DNA of 64,000 nucleotides from Acholoe squamosa (taxonomy: Eukaryota > Annelida > Polychaeta > Phyllodocida > Polynoidae). Below, piece by piece: positions 1-12,923 of the stretch; the first letter of the stretch is position 1, and the number at the start of each line of letters is the position of its first letter. The translations under genes were made by a program, and so were the position numbers. The notes under the pieces were generated by a model that was given only the letters and a program-made list of their open reading frames with translations, had not been told where the DNA came from and made no database searches. The stretch is taken from positions 20,067,174 through 20,131,173 of the forward strand of contig OX439042.1 of the NCBI GenBank assembly GCA_949317995.1, in the 5' to 3' direction.

Positions 1-3000
1 GAGACCTTCCCCCCTTTTCAGCCCCAGATACACCACAACACCACTCCACTTCAAAACACAACACCTAATACAAAGGGAGGAGTCATCAGTAAGAAGATAT
101 TGTAGGCCAGCTTGTGAGCAGGGAGAAAAGCGTCACTTTCTAGCACAGTTGCTAGATTTGATGCATTGTCCTTGGGAGCTAATGCAGTGGGAGCCATTAG
201 ATCGCAAGCCTAATACCCCATTTCCCAGCTTTGAAATTTCTTTTGGCATTTGTCTGATATTTCATACAGTTACTTAATCACCTGTCCCATTGAGCGTAGT
301 TATAGAGGGGAAAACTACAATCAACCATGTGACCTTTTAAATAGACAACATTTTCTGAAATTACGGAGAAATATGGCCATAACAATAGTTCCTTGATGGA
401 TTGGCGGCCGGATTGGCATTTTTAGATATTTTTCTTTCGTTCTCATTCATACACATGCATGTTTTAGTTAACGAGACTTAAAATACAAACAGCAGGTAAG
501 GGTAAAATGCAGTCTTGATAGAAATAGCTTCATATGAGTAAAATCTGTCCTTGTTTTGGTTGATATTATCTTTTTTTTCTTCCAAATCCCATTAAACTTA
601 GAGAACATCAACCTCTTTAATCAGCAGATACCTTTTTCCGGTTTGCCCTTTTGTTTTGCTTCCTTCTTGGGTTGCTCTGGGCACAGTAACACATTGGACT
701 AATTTGTAGACTGCCCTTTAATCATGTTTGTTATTGTCTCTGTGAGCTCTCATTAACCCTTAGTCTATTTCTGGGCCCTCCCTCCCTCCCCTCCTAACTT
801 TGTGGTGGCCAGGCAGGTGTTATAATTACTATCATTAGATATTTGTCATCTATTAAGCTTGGACATTTCCTCAAAGTAAGTGTCCTATGTCATGTAGGTG
901 TCTTTGTTGAAATCCCATGGAAGAAGAACCACTTGATCTTGATTCATCCAAAACATGTACTCCAAATACATTTAGATCCATAGAGAATGGATTCTATCTA
1001 GCACATTTACATAAGCATCTGTTTCAGAATCAATTTGCAATATGAACAATACCACCAGTATGTTTGTTTAATATCAAATATAAAAATAACAGAAGGTAAA
1101 TTAAAAGAGAAGGCAGTATCAGGTGCAGCTGCATTTCTTCTTTTTTATCTGAATAAATTTGACCAAGTAAAGTTTAAATACATCTCAGTCTTTTAAAATC
1201 CTGCTTCTAGAGGTGACACGTTTCCCCATTCCATCGTTGGTTGTGAGTCGGGTGGTTGGTTTAGAGATGGGGACATGACCTAATTAGCAGGCAGGGTGAC
1301 CTAATTGGATGGTGAGCTGGTGGGTGCGTGGATACCCTTAATCACCTGTAATCTGTGTCTGCTGATTACAGCTATCTAAAGGCTCACCCCTTTCCCACCT
1401 CACTCCAGAATTGTCAGCTCCTTAGAGCTAGTTTTAGGAATCCATGTGATTGTGGAGGTAGGGTTGGGGCAGGGGGTGGGAGTGATAACTATATTAATCA
1501 GGGCAATAAGATTGGGGAACGAGTCTTAAAGAAAATTATATAAACAAAGTAGTTATGTTACCACCTCACCGCCGCATCTCATGACTGCAATATTGCAGGT
1601 AGTTGTGCTTTTAGAATCAATTCTATGTTATCTGAGGCCCATATCACACACAAACATCTCCATCCATTAGATAACCTTTACATACCGACACATATACATG
1701 ATAAAAATATATGTCATCATATCACAAATACTACTCTTCCACAGCTCTTGGTGACCACAGAATTTAGCCCTCCCCACATTAATAGCTGGGACTGGGTCTT
1801 AGTGTAAAGGGGCAGTAGAAGCTCTCAGTACATTAAGTAAATGTGTACTTAATCCAGACCATTCTGTTCCCCCTACATTGGGAACCCTCCTGATGCCCTG
1901 CCTGATCCCTGCATCATTAGTATTCATGACCCACCCAGGTATTAATCCACTATTGATGACCACGGCCAATTACGTAGACCCTAGTGAGGCCTATGGGATT
2001 GGTCAGTTAGGCCTATTGTAAAGGACAAAGCTTAAGATGTTTTATCTTGGGTAACTGTACTTTTAAGAGGCATGCCAGGGAGGGGGGTTGTCACATATAA
2101 AACTCCAAATTTGAGTTCCTAATGAGAGTATAAAGAGAGGAATCAAGTTTAGAAAGGACATTGTGCTCCATGATTACTTTTGCTAAAACATGGCACTATA
2201 ATTAATCCTTTCGCCACCCCCTATGGTAATGAACGTTGTGGGGATCTCGCACGGGGTGGAATAACGAATTGTTGGGGTCGGGTAAAATAGTATTGGTACC
2301 GGTAACTGCAATATACTACTTGCTTTGTGAGACCTATCAATACATAAGGGTATAAAGAACCTAAATGATAAGCATTAGTCCAAGTGGTTAAAAGAAGGTG
2401 GAGGGGTCTAAGTAGTAAGTACGTTTACCTGTATGATCTCCTACCTGTAATCACAGGTGTGTTACTGAGCGCACTCACCTCTAACTCTATAGGTAAAGAG
2501 ACCACCTCAGGTACCAAGGAAGAAACATCTCTATACATCATCATAGGATGAAGCTGAAAACTAATCTTACTGATGAACTTTTTCTAAAAACAGATCATGC
2601 TAACACAGGAGCATCTAAAGTGTTAACTTGCTCTTTAAAGGCTAAGGCAGTTGTGTCACTATGATTAGTGCCCGGCCTAGTGCCCACGTTGTATAGACTG
2701 AGAAGGTCAGTGTGTCGAATTCTAGTCCATTAATAACCAAAGTATTAGTGGTATAGACACTGGACTGGTGATGTTTTGGGAGTTGGAGCCAACTAGAGAT
2801 GGGGTCTCAGGTGGTTGTAGTTTTTTTTTGTTTTTTTGTTTTTTTTTGTTTAACGTCATCACCTTTCTAGGGAGATGCTTTTCCGTCATTGATGTTTGTC
2901 TCTTCACAGCAATCGATCCTACATTATACATGCACTTATGATATTAAAAATTTGTCCCATTACAGTATTATAGGGGGGGGGGGTGAGGAGTACAAATTCC

Positions 3001-3859
3001 TGCACACCCAGGAGGAGGCCAGGTAATGAGCACAGACAGGTGTAAATACAATACACCTGTCGGACAGAGGTCTGCCAGCCCCCAACCGACACTGGCTTAA
3101 CCTCCCAGAGACGCACACCAATTAGCAAACCTAGAATAGACTCCTCTCCTCCTGATTGACCTCTTTGCTTCCTCTTAGTCCTCACTGCTACTCCCCAACT
3201 CACCTGCAGGAGGATGGCCAACTGGACCGTACATCATCCTACCTACACATGGTCTCCAACACTTTATCCTCCAAACACATGTGTAGGCAATGATACTGAC
3301 ATCCCCTGAAAATGGACATTCATCATGTCAGCTGGCATATGTACAGGATTTAGGTGACTGCATCAGCTGTTCTCATAGTAAAGGTTGCTGTTGAGTACTG
3401 TAAGTTTTCCAGCTAACCATCCATCCAGTGTGCCGAATAGCCTAACCCCTTTACTGTGTATGTATAGTACAGTGAGATCTAAGCCAGAACTCAACAACAA
3501 CAGAGACCCGCACAAAGCCAATTTCCACCTCCCTGCCCTCCCATACACACACACATTCCAATGCTCTCTGTGGACACACAATAATGGAAACTGTTTGGGG
3601 TTCAAAAGAAAGGGGAAGATGAAGGGCTTGTGCAGGAGGAGGACTTGAGAGGAGAGGGAGACCAAGTGGGCTGTGGCTAATGGGTCCCAGGTGGGGCTTT
3701 GGTGTGGCTGCCCTCCTCTATATTAGATCTCCCAGGGCTGGCTGTATTGGTTTCTGGCAGCAGGGACCTGCATATGTTCAGCAAAATGGCCATCTACCTG
3801 CCAGCCATAGGCCCAGCAAGTTCACATATACAGAGGATCAATTACCAGGGTATATCATA
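1..3859. other. Non-coding stretch
   Basis: No gene is recognisable here. Open frames reach only about 100 codons and show no domain or coding-like codon use. The stretch contains an interrupted T-tract (2820-2850), a G-run near 2972-2981, and several TAATTA/ATTA-type homeodomain-core motifs around 1275-1380 and 1910-1950. A canonical 5' splice-site string (CAG then GTAAGG) occurs at 492-497 but has no open frame before it. It could be intron or intergenic DNA. Confidence 0.6.
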
Positions 3860-3992
3860 CAGAGATGCCACTTTTCCTAACTTTTTAGGAATTCCGAATT
3901 TTGGAATTCATTACCTGTAGGTATTTCCTATTTGGAGTCCCGAAAATTACGATGATTTCCGAATTTTCATTGACCAGTGAGTGGCATCCCTG
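3860..3992. mobile_element. hAT-like MITE, copy 1
   Basis: A 133-bp element with 13-bp terminal inverted repeats of the form CAGRGATGCCACT. ATCATA lies directly before the left end and directly after the right end, which fits a target-site duplication. CAG-starting ends and short length fit non-autonomous hAT elements, and there is no coding content. The interior is rich in GAATTC/CCGAATTTT motifs. A diverged second copy lies at 15808-15950. Confidence 0.7.
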
Positions 3993-4289
3993 ATCATAGC
4001 TTAGAAGAATGCTATGGGGTGTTGTGAGACTGCATTCATTTGGTACATGATAAATGAAGTATGACCATTATAGGTGGCTGTTTTATTCTACCAGGAACAT
4101 GCCATGCTATGGTGGGTTGAGCTGGAGTGTTCCAAGTGCACACTGTAGTGACTAATGTCTTGGGAGAGGTCAACATAACAAAGTCTTGGTGCAGCTACTT
4201 TCATGCCTGACTGGATCCTTCTAATCTAGACACCTCTAGCCCCTGTCACCATGCCAACAGGCAGCGTCAGTATCCCTCCCTCCATCCCA

Positions 4290-4585
4290 CTGTTAGTAGG
4301 TTTACCTGTTTGTGTCTCTATCTGCATCATAGTATGTCTACCTGTCTCTTTCCCTATCTGCATCTCAATATATCTGCCTGTCTCTGTCTCTACCTGCATC
4401 TCCTTATGTCTACCTGTCTCTTTCCCTATCTGCATCTCAGTTTGTCTGCCTGTCTCTGTGTCTATCTGCATCTGAGTATGTATATATGCTTGCCTGCCTC
4501 AGTCCCTGCATCTCAATCTAGCTGCCCGTCTGTCCCTATCTGTACCTCAGTATGTCAGCATGTCTCTATCCCAGGTATACACGCC
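4290..4585. repeat. 36-bp minisatellite
   Basis: About seven to eight imperfect copies of a 36-bp unit built around CTACCTGTCTCTTTCCCTAT followed by CTGCATCTCAG. Because 36 is divisible by 3, both strands carry open frames of 81-95 codons with short repeating peptides. These frames are by-products of the repeat and not genes. Confidence 0.85.
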
Positions 4586-5606
4586 TTATGTGTCTAGACC
4601 CAAGATTTTGGATCATATTAGATACTACAATTTTGTCTGTCTCAGATAATTTACAGTACATGTGTAAGTATAACAATCCCTGCTACCTTAAATGATGTTA
4701 TCCTTGTTGAGTGCCTGGTTGTGGGAGTTTGTTAAAACAGATGGCATGGGGCACCCAGGGTCAGTAGCTTCACATAGAATCCATGTGTGTGGCCGGGTGA
4801 CGTGTGTGTATCATAGATACACCAGCTGGCTAAGTTTAAAAACATGTTTAAACAGAGTAGAAAATATTGTTCTAATACTGGCTGCAGTATTGAATGTTGG
4901 GCCTGAAGGCACTGGAGAGAGGAAGTGGGTCGTGGTGCATTTGCTTTGTGAGATACCCAATGTGTGAAGGATAATGATGAAAATGACCCAACCTTTCACT
5001 TTAATCACATTCAGTTTCAGGCGAGTTGTACAAATTCCTGCAATAAAAATGTATGATAGTTCCTCAACAAGGAAAACTCAACCAAATCAGTGTGACTATA
5101 TCAACCACCTTCTGATGTAGTACATATCGATAAGTATAGTAGCCATAGCATGAAGACGATGTGCAGTGAACTATTACAGTGCCACTTGATAATCCACTCG
5201 ATATCATTCTGATCACCCATTATGTCATATAAAAGCACTTGGAGCTAGGGTTGTGGATATTGTTGGTGGGAGTGGTATCCTGATGTTTGTAGGACAGGGG
5301 GTGTAGACGTTGACAACACATGGGTGCTGGGTCTAGGGTTAAAGGGGGATCATGTGACACAGGGTCAGGAGCCAGGGGGTGGAGACAATACCAGCTATGG
5401 TAGCTAGGGAAGAAGGTATGCAAGCCATGCCTGGGGTGGCTTCTCCTGGGTTCCTCCTCCTGGTGCTGATATACGTGAGTGACTAGAGGGTGGGTTAGAT
5501 ACACCAACCAGGGTTCTGTAAGTGTGATATCAATGACCCTGATCTAGTGTGTCAAATTAAATTCCTCAATCAGCCTAAAGAGATAGAGGAAAATTTAAAG
5601 GCATTT
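4586..5606. other. Non-coding stretch
   Basis: I see no gene, RNA or repeat of note. Open frames of 65-95 codons overlap one another on both strands and look like chance. Confidence 0.5.
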
Positions 5607-5754
5607 CAGGAGCGTAGGAAGCAAATTTTTATTGGGGGGGGGGCCAGGGCTCTCGGTTGGGGGGGCCGCTATATTTTTATATAGGCTTATATAGGGAACC
5701 TCTTCATTATTGGGGGGGCAGGCCCCCCTGGTCCCCCCTTTTCCTACGCCCCTG
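5607..5754. mobile_element. hAT-like MITE (CAGGGGCGTAGG ends)
   Basis: A 148-bp element with 14-bp terminal inverted repeats CAGGRGCGTAGGAA and G-rich/C-rich inner arms that can fold back on each other. CAGGGGCG-type ends are characteristic of hAT transposons. The flanks (GCATTT left, CATTTA right) share CATTT but do not form a clean 8-bp duplication, so the exact ends are approximate. There is no coding content. Confidence 0.7.
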
Positions 5755-7853
5755 CATTTAAAGCTTTGTGAACATTTCTCAAAATGAGAAGAATAATGTT
5801 GAACTGAAGTACTAAACTGTACCTGAAGTTAATGGTCTATATCGTAGTGCCCTGCTCTATTTATTAACACAATGCACCCTAAATTCTCATAGTGCTACAA
5901 GGTATGGGCGATTTGTAAGCAGTTGTACAAAGCTCCTATGTATATACTTCCAGGGTTCCCATGTTTTGCTTTAGCATATTCTGTCAGTGAGTGTAGGGAC
6001 ACATCATCCATAGGGCACACCCTGGAGGTGCCTCCTCCAGTATGCCTTGTCATAACAACAGGTGATCCATGCCAGCAGTGGTTGAGGAGGCTTATGGATC
6101 ATAAGAATGTAGATAGAAGACATACACCAATAGGAGTGTCTCTCCAGGCACTGTATGATATTTGAATTTGGAGTTTGCAGCTGTAATATGTATGATACTA
6201 TTGTATATATTTATTCATAAACTAACAGGTTGTGTACAGGATATAATATTAGCAGGAGAAGCCAACAACCATGATTAAGATGTAGAGCACTACAGTATTA
6301 TTATTATCATCTCACTACCGATTTAACACATACCACTGCCTACAAGACTTTAGTGGATATGGTGCATGGTGATGCATGCTCCTCTGGATTATAAACTCCA
6401 ACAGATACACATCCAGGGAGAACTCCAGTACCCAACAGCTGACAGATTTCAAATACACAATAACAAGTTGGGGCTTGGGCGCTTATTGCTTTTGAGCCTT
6501 TCAGTTTGGGTTTAGAAGTCTCGGCATAAACATGACCCACTTATAAAGGGGCATGGTTGGGGGGGGGGGGGGGTGAGAAGGGAGGGGTAGGGTTATCTGT
6601 CTGTGTGAGAAAGGGGTCAGAGGGGCCTGTGCTACTCTAGATATATAGACTAGAACCTGGTGAGTGCACTACGGTAATGGGTGAAGGTAAATAAACAAAA
6701 ACACTGGTCTTAAAACAAATTCTGACTGTCAAATCCAATCATTGTGATCGGATCGTTGTATCAATATGATATTTAGCATCTTAATAATCATGCCAAATGT
6801 GTGAAAGACAAAAGTTAATCGGAGTCCCCATAACTTGGCTTAAGGCACCAACTTAATAAAAACAGATCAGATGTTGTATATACTGGTACATAACTTTCTT
6901 TTATACTGTCAACAGTTGATTGATGTTCTCATGTGTTTGGAGAATGATTTAGAATAAGCATTATAGAACAGACAACACATGGAAGTAATAGCTGATAGGA
7001 ATATATAAAGTTAGATATGAGAGTTGGTGGCACCTGACGTAGTCAATCCATTAAGAAGAATTTTCGCGAAAAGGAGTGGAGTCTGTAGATTAGGGTCAAT
7101 AGATGTTAAAACAGAAGAAAACTCAATTTTGCCAAAATATCAGTTCCAACCTTGTTGCAGTGAGGCGACGATGTTTAAATCCACATGCTGTCACACGGTG
7201 CCACAGACGTTAGAATCCACCATGAACTGTAGAAGGCAGATGGATTCCCTCCCAAGGTACTCGGAAGTACTGCAAAGATCCTACATTGTATTTTAAGCAG
7301 TTTAAAGCAGCAACATCGAGAAAGTAGATCCAGTTAGTGCGTTATCCTGTAGTAATTTAAGATATGCTACACTTGTTTAAAGTCTCAGTAACCATGCTCT
7401 ATGGCGGCATTTAGCACCTGGAGGACTGCATGATTCCACCATGGATGTCCCGCTGTCGTCATGATAAACCAAGGCAGGCTTGGTGAATGTACTCCGACGG
7501 TGGCACTGCATTTGTGAATCATGGTCGATAAGACTGAATCAATACCTTAGCCTTAACTTGATGACTGGCTGCAGCATTTGTGTGAGTAACTCGCCAAGAT
7601 TGCATTCAAGCATCACTACGATAAATGGGCAGGGCGCATTACATCGCCGTGGCCATTAAAGGGTTAACTCACAGTGCTGACCTTATGTTGTATCCATGTA
7701 GTGGATATCCAGTAGTACACTGTTATCTCTGATACTGATATGGAGCAGGCGTAGTTGGTCAGTGGTCAGATAGTGAGAGAGGCAATCTGATAGCCTCTAC
7801 TCACATTCTTGTTAGAGGATCAGGAATTATAGGACTTAATCCTGTATATGAGA
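5755..7853. other. Non-coding stretch with G-run
   Basis: No gene is recognisable. There is a run of about 18 G at 6558-6574. The segment 7400-7680 carries motifs such as TTAAAGGGTTAAC at its right end that recall the hairpin family described at 40935-41168, but I could not define paired ends. Confidence 0.5.
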
Positions 7854-7934
7854 TTGGGTGGAGATTGTTAGGGTTATCTGTTGGGTGGAAATTGTTAGGG
7901 TTATCTGTTGGGTGGAGATTGTTAGGGTTATCTG
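7854..7934. repeat. 27-bp tandem repeat, three copies
   Basis: Three consecutive units begin TTGGGTGGARATTGTTAGGG and end TTATCTG, at 7854, 7881 and 7908. They differ at one or two positions. Each unit includes one TTAGGG, but this is not a telomeric array. Confidence 0.9.
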
Positions 7935-10703
7935 TTTCTATGGGTCATATTTTGTCCCCAATTAACTAGATGTCGGTCAAAGGCCCCACTAATGTCTGCA
8001 AGTCTCTGGGTTGAAGTCCCCGGGTTGAAGTCAGAACAGTTTAATGAGTGGCATTACCATAGAACGTTGTGCAGTGGTAAAAATCGCGCCAACTATCACG
8101 ATAGGCCTAATATAACTGATAGAATGGCTACCCGTTTAGACCTTCTGAATCCACTGTAGAAGTCACTGACAAAGCAACGACCACCACCACAATACCCCCC
8201 CCCCATCCCCCCCCCCCCCACACACACACAGTCTTCTCCAGCCCTCAGATCCATCTGGCAGTGATCAAAGGGAGACCTGGGAGATGATCCCGCTGGTTAC
8301 CCGCCCCTTTGAGTAGAAATCTCGTCTGCAACTTGCCGAGAACAAGCAGCGGAAACAATGGCGACCGCCACCACTTCCGATTCAGGAAGGTCATCTCCAT
8401 TCACGATAGCTACTCTGACTGGAGTTCATGTTGTATGTTTGGTCTATGTGCTCTAGGCCCCATATGGTATAAGATTCTGTGAGTTTGTAGACAGTATTCA
8501 TGCATCTCAATGCAGGACGTCATATGGCCACTTTATCCAGCAGAAAGAGTGTTACACTACATGTTGCTATTTTACGTTTCACCTTACATGTTCAGGGACT
8601 TTGGAATTCAGACCCCACAGACTAGCAATCTTGCAATAAAGTCTGTACGTTTATTTCACCCTCAATAATTCCCAAAGCTGCTACCATCGACTAAGTTATA
8701 AGTGCTGCAAAGGCCTTTTAACCCAGAGTTACTGACCCTGGAGATGAATACTGTATGGTGTACGGTCCAAGTCCTAGTACACTACCCTGAGGTACTCTCA
8801 TACAGTGGGCTCACCTGTCTGTGCCCATCATACCTGACTAGCAGTGGGTGCCAAGGCCTTTACCTCAACACATCTCTGGTAGAGGAACATGTCCAACCTG
8901 TAGGGCAAACTTATGTATTCTATTATACCCTTCCTTGAACGCTGTGTATTTTTAGAGGTCGACAGAGCAGGTCTGCAGCTGCTCCATTCCTGTATACATG
9001 TACATATACCCAACCTTGGGAAAGCTTCACTTGTTTTACGACTTGTGGGAAAGCCTGGTAATATGTGCCATTACCAGGGTATTCATTCAGTTTACATGAA
9101 ATCAGGATTTTAGAATTCAATCAAAATGATTTTCGCTCACCACCACCTCCTATCGCAAAGGGATAGTTACGAATCAGCTCAATTCACATATTCAAGACAC
9201 ATCAGCCTATACAATATTACATTGATCTATGTGAATTTAAAGTCAAAGTTCTTATGGAAACGCAATAACACTCGGCACCATACAGATCTAGCTGCATCCT
9301 TGTATTTAATTTAAGTAAGCGAATGTATATTTTTTTATGAGAAGTATACGTTTTTCAATCACTGTAGAACTTTTATCAAGAAAAACACGTTAGCTCTGCT
9401 AATTGGGTAGCCTTTGAAGACATACCTCTCCATCTCCCCTGAAAGAAGTTTCTTTGAGATGAAAGCCATTTGTGCGATGGGTGGTGACTGAGTGGTGCTG
9501 GAGGCATGGACACTATAGCATGCAGACATCTGCCTTCATCAGTATGGCTGTATAAGTGATTTGGAGAGTTTGATGTTGATTAAATCACGGCCTCCCTTTC
9601 TAGGTCGTAGAGACGCTGTCAGTCGAGATAAGCGTCAGTATCAATAAGGTCCCGGATGACGACACAAGGCGTTGGTGACGTCACTTCCCTCTCACAGCAC
9701 TACTTCCTCGCTGGGTGTTGGCTGACTTCAAAGGGTGTGGAGTAAAACGCCATTAGAGGGTGCCATGGGAAGGTGAGGGGGCTCTAGAAGAAAAGGTGTG
9801 TTCCTGGAGGTACAAAGGGTGTGGAGATAGAGGAGGTGAGTTAGATTTTGAAAGTGGGTTGGCTAGAGAGTATAGGCGTGTTAGGTTGTGAGTAGTATAT
9901 AGTTGTTTCTTAAAACCGGACACAGGAAACTAGATGAGTGGTGCCGTAGGCGTAGTGCTTATTAGGGGTTTCTCTCCATTTCTTCTTGGCATGATTAAGT
10001 CATTCTGCCTCCTGATCATTAATAGTAATAGACATTTGGGTTTGGGGCTTGAGCTTAGACATCAAGGGAATAAAATTATTGCTTGCAGTAGCTGAGTAAA
10101 AACAATACGAGATCCACAAAACCTCCGTATACCGGTACTTAAACATATCTTTCTCTCTATTTTTATTGTTAGGTTTCGTTTAAGTGTAGACCTACAGACA
10201 ATTCTGGGATTGAGGGTCGTCATGAAATGTCTGCATAGAATAGTGCAAGTTATAAAGGCTAACATTACCATTGCCATCACAGTCCCTGGTGCCATTTAGA
10301 TATAAGATTACCAATGTCTCCATCCAGGAAAAAAAAAGACACACGCCCACGCTGTGCCGACATCTATTTCCTTTAGTACTAAATACAATTCAGAGACCAG
10401 TTTTCTGTGTAGGTATTTGATACCGTATGCTCTAAGCTCCTTCCCATGCTTTACCAAGCCTTCTCACAATGGAACGCGTTAGCTCCTGATGTGAGGTGGA
10501 TTGTAGGGAAGGATAATTTCAAAAGAGTAATAAAGAACAAGATAATTAGCTTCTTTTATGCACATTGGAGATCAGATAACATGTGTTGGTTATATGAGGG
10601 GCACAGTATATTAAGAGAGTAATATGCAGTATGCACAAGTCGGGACGCATAAGAGCCTAAACATGCAAAAACAACTAAATCCTATTGAGAAACACCTATT
10701 GTG
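7935..10703. other. Non-coding stretch with C-runs and a CRE
   Basis: No gene is recognised. 8192-8229 is a run of C tracts followed by (CA)n. A perfect palindromic CRE, TGACGTCA, sits at 9676-9683 next to CTTCC and TTCCTCG strings in a locally CpG-richer patch (9600-9720) that could be regulatory. Open frames stay at or below 78 codons. Confidence 0.5.
9676..9683. promoter_or_regulatory. Perfect CRE palindrome TGACGTCA
   Basis: The sequence is an exact match to the CREB/ATF consensus, with an ETS-like CACTTCC directly downstream. Whether it is used is inference; no transcription start or exon can be shown next to it. Confidence 0.3.
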
Positions 10704-10789
10704 CCGTTATACTGTATAATGTGTAAACTTGTATCGTATACCCTGTCCGTTATACTGTATAATGTGTAAACTTGTATCGTACATCCTGT
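10704..10789. repeat. 43-bp tandem duplication
   Basis: Two adjacent copies begin CCGTTATACTGTATAATGTG at 10704 and 10747. They are almost identical, differing at the 3' end of the unit. Confidence 0.9.
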
Positions 10790-12612
10790 CCTTGTATTTT
10801 CTAGTCAAGTCTTCCCATGTGTGATTGAAATTTGAATTTTAACGATGAAATGTAATATTAATTGATTTTGAATTTGTTGGACGATTAAACCCTGTTATAA
10901 ATCAATAAATTTGAGGAGGACTAATCTTAAACTGCTGCCATGGTGTAAGCAATCTTATGTAAAAGAAACCCTATAAGGGATGGACTGTTATGCGTGATTT
11001 GTTGAATACTGATTGAACTTATGACAAACAATGTGAACTGCATTGAATATGCAACCAGTCTCACGCAGCTGGTTATCAGTTTAGTAATGCAGGTAGAGCA
11101 TCGCAAAGGTGACCTGTACTCTTTCTGAAATAAAAATGTTTTAAACTTGAAACTTGACTTAAGTCCTTCTTGGAACTGCCCCCAGGGAAATCAAGGAAAT
11201 TAATCAAACTGGTGCGTGCTGTGTCACAGCCTCTTTCTCCCCCTTCACAGCAGATCTCCACGACCTCCTGTCACAAAGGGAGGCGAAGCATTTCACTGTA
11301 TGCCTAATGTATATAATACTACATCCAGGGGAAATCAAGGGGTGAGTGCCAGACGGTGCAGAGGTTATGCGACATTAATTCTGTTTACTAGATTGTGTCT
11401 AGTCTAGTGCAGGTGCTACCTGGTGTAGCACCTAAATCAGTAATCTAATCGTGCTAATTATTTATCACGAACCTGTACTAAGGTGCACTTCATGTTGAAT
11501 GTTTGAACTCACATATCTGCAGAATAGATGCTGCGATCTCAATACAGGAAATTACACATTTTAGGAGCAATATGAGTACATTGGGTTTACTCTGCAACCA
11601 TTTCTCCCATTACAAATGTACCCAGAAGTAGTGGAAAGGGACTAATGCAGAACTATAGATGTAGAAGTACTCTATAGATCCTCAAGGGCATCCTCAGGTG
11701 AGGGATCTACCTGCCACACCTGTATCAATATAGCACTCCTACTACCCCTTCCCATAACTTGAACCCGTTGAGTAGCTCTGAGTGCCCAGTGAACTCTGAC
11801 AAGAAACAAAATGTCACTGTAAAGGTCAGGGTGCTGTTTGAACGTGTGTTACCAGGTGAAATCATACCCTATAACCATACACATCTATTACTTGTGTCCA
11901 TTCCTTTTGACGATAGCTTTTTTCATAACATAATAATTATATCGGTTATATTGTTGATAATTGCCCTTCAATTATTCTTTCAGCACCTCTACTCACAAAT
12001 AAAAAGATAGCAGCAATATGAATTTGAAACTCTCAGAAACCAGAAAATGGTTGTATCATACAAGATCTACTTCATTAAACCTTGGCCCTTTTCACATACA
12101 ACATGTCACGTTGATAAAAAGAAGCTCATGGAATATGATTTTAATAGATCAATACAATTCATCCACAACTGTTTGATAACATGTTGCGAAATGCATGCTG
12201 AAGCTCATAAGATAGAATCTATGTGATTGGTGGACCAGTGGTACCCATGTAGGACCTTCCCAGTGTCAACAACTTGATGCACCACCCTCCAGGAACTAGT
12301 TCAGTATTAACCTCGCCCAGGGCACCCTCTGACAACCACCCTGAGAACTGATGAGGCAATCTCCTGCCTGTTTTCCTCTTACCCCTGCCACCCTCACCTC
12401 TACAGGTCGATTACCATATAACTCCAACCAGATACCCAGCCAAACCAATCCTCATCTATGTCTATCCTAAGGCCAATATTGGGAATGTCATGTATATCTT
12501 GAACTTTAGACTTTGGGCATCCATAAGGTGCTTGCCCTTCAACTAGATGTACTTCATCAGGTACAGGTACATTAACATACCGATAATCAACTCCTCTTTG
12601 CTATGAAGACAT
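10790..12612. other. Non-coding stretch
   Basis: No gene is supported. A frame at 11759-12010 (+) encodes a hydrophobic segment (IIIISVILLIIALQLFF) near its C-terminus, but it has no ATG start, no clear splice acceptor and ordinary AT-rich composition. Confidence 0.5.
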
Positions 12613-12923
12613 TAGGCCACACCAAAAAATTAAGTTGGTCTACAGATTTTGGTTTTGAAAAAATGGTGTGAGCGAGTGAATGTTGTTGTTTTTTTCCTAA
12701 GAATTTTTTGACATCCAATGGATTCCTTGCTGGAAAAGTTAGGTGAGCGAACATTTTTTATTTTAAAAAAATTTGCCAAACATCACAAAGAGAAAACTTG
12801 TAGAAAGTGAAGTGAGCGAAATCCATAGACAAAATTTATTTCCAAGAAAAAGAAATTTGCATTTCTGAAAATATGGAGAGGGCCATCCGTAGACCAACTT
12901 ATTTTTTTTTTGGTGTGGCCTTA
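12613..12923. mobile_element. MITE with AGGCCACACCAAAAAA ends
   Basis: A 311-bp element with about 30-bp terminal inverted repeats. The left end reads AGGCCACACCAAAAAATTAA followed by GTTGGTCTAC. The right end is the reverse complement with a longer A/T tract. TTA or TA at each border may be the target-site duplication. The interior is AT-rich and carries TGAGCGA three times (about 12670, 12743 and 12813). There are no ORFs. The superfamily cannot be settled from the ends alone. Confidence 0.75.

Noticed and set aside
492-497. Splice donor-like CAG/GTAAGG strings at 492, 32583 and 58683
   Set aside because: No open frame or exon-like composition precedes them; a few such strings are expected by chance.
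11759-12010. Frame ending in a possible transmembrane segment
   Set aside because: TTG start, no splice acceptor with a pyrimidine tract; the hydrophobic run is explained by T-rich sequence.
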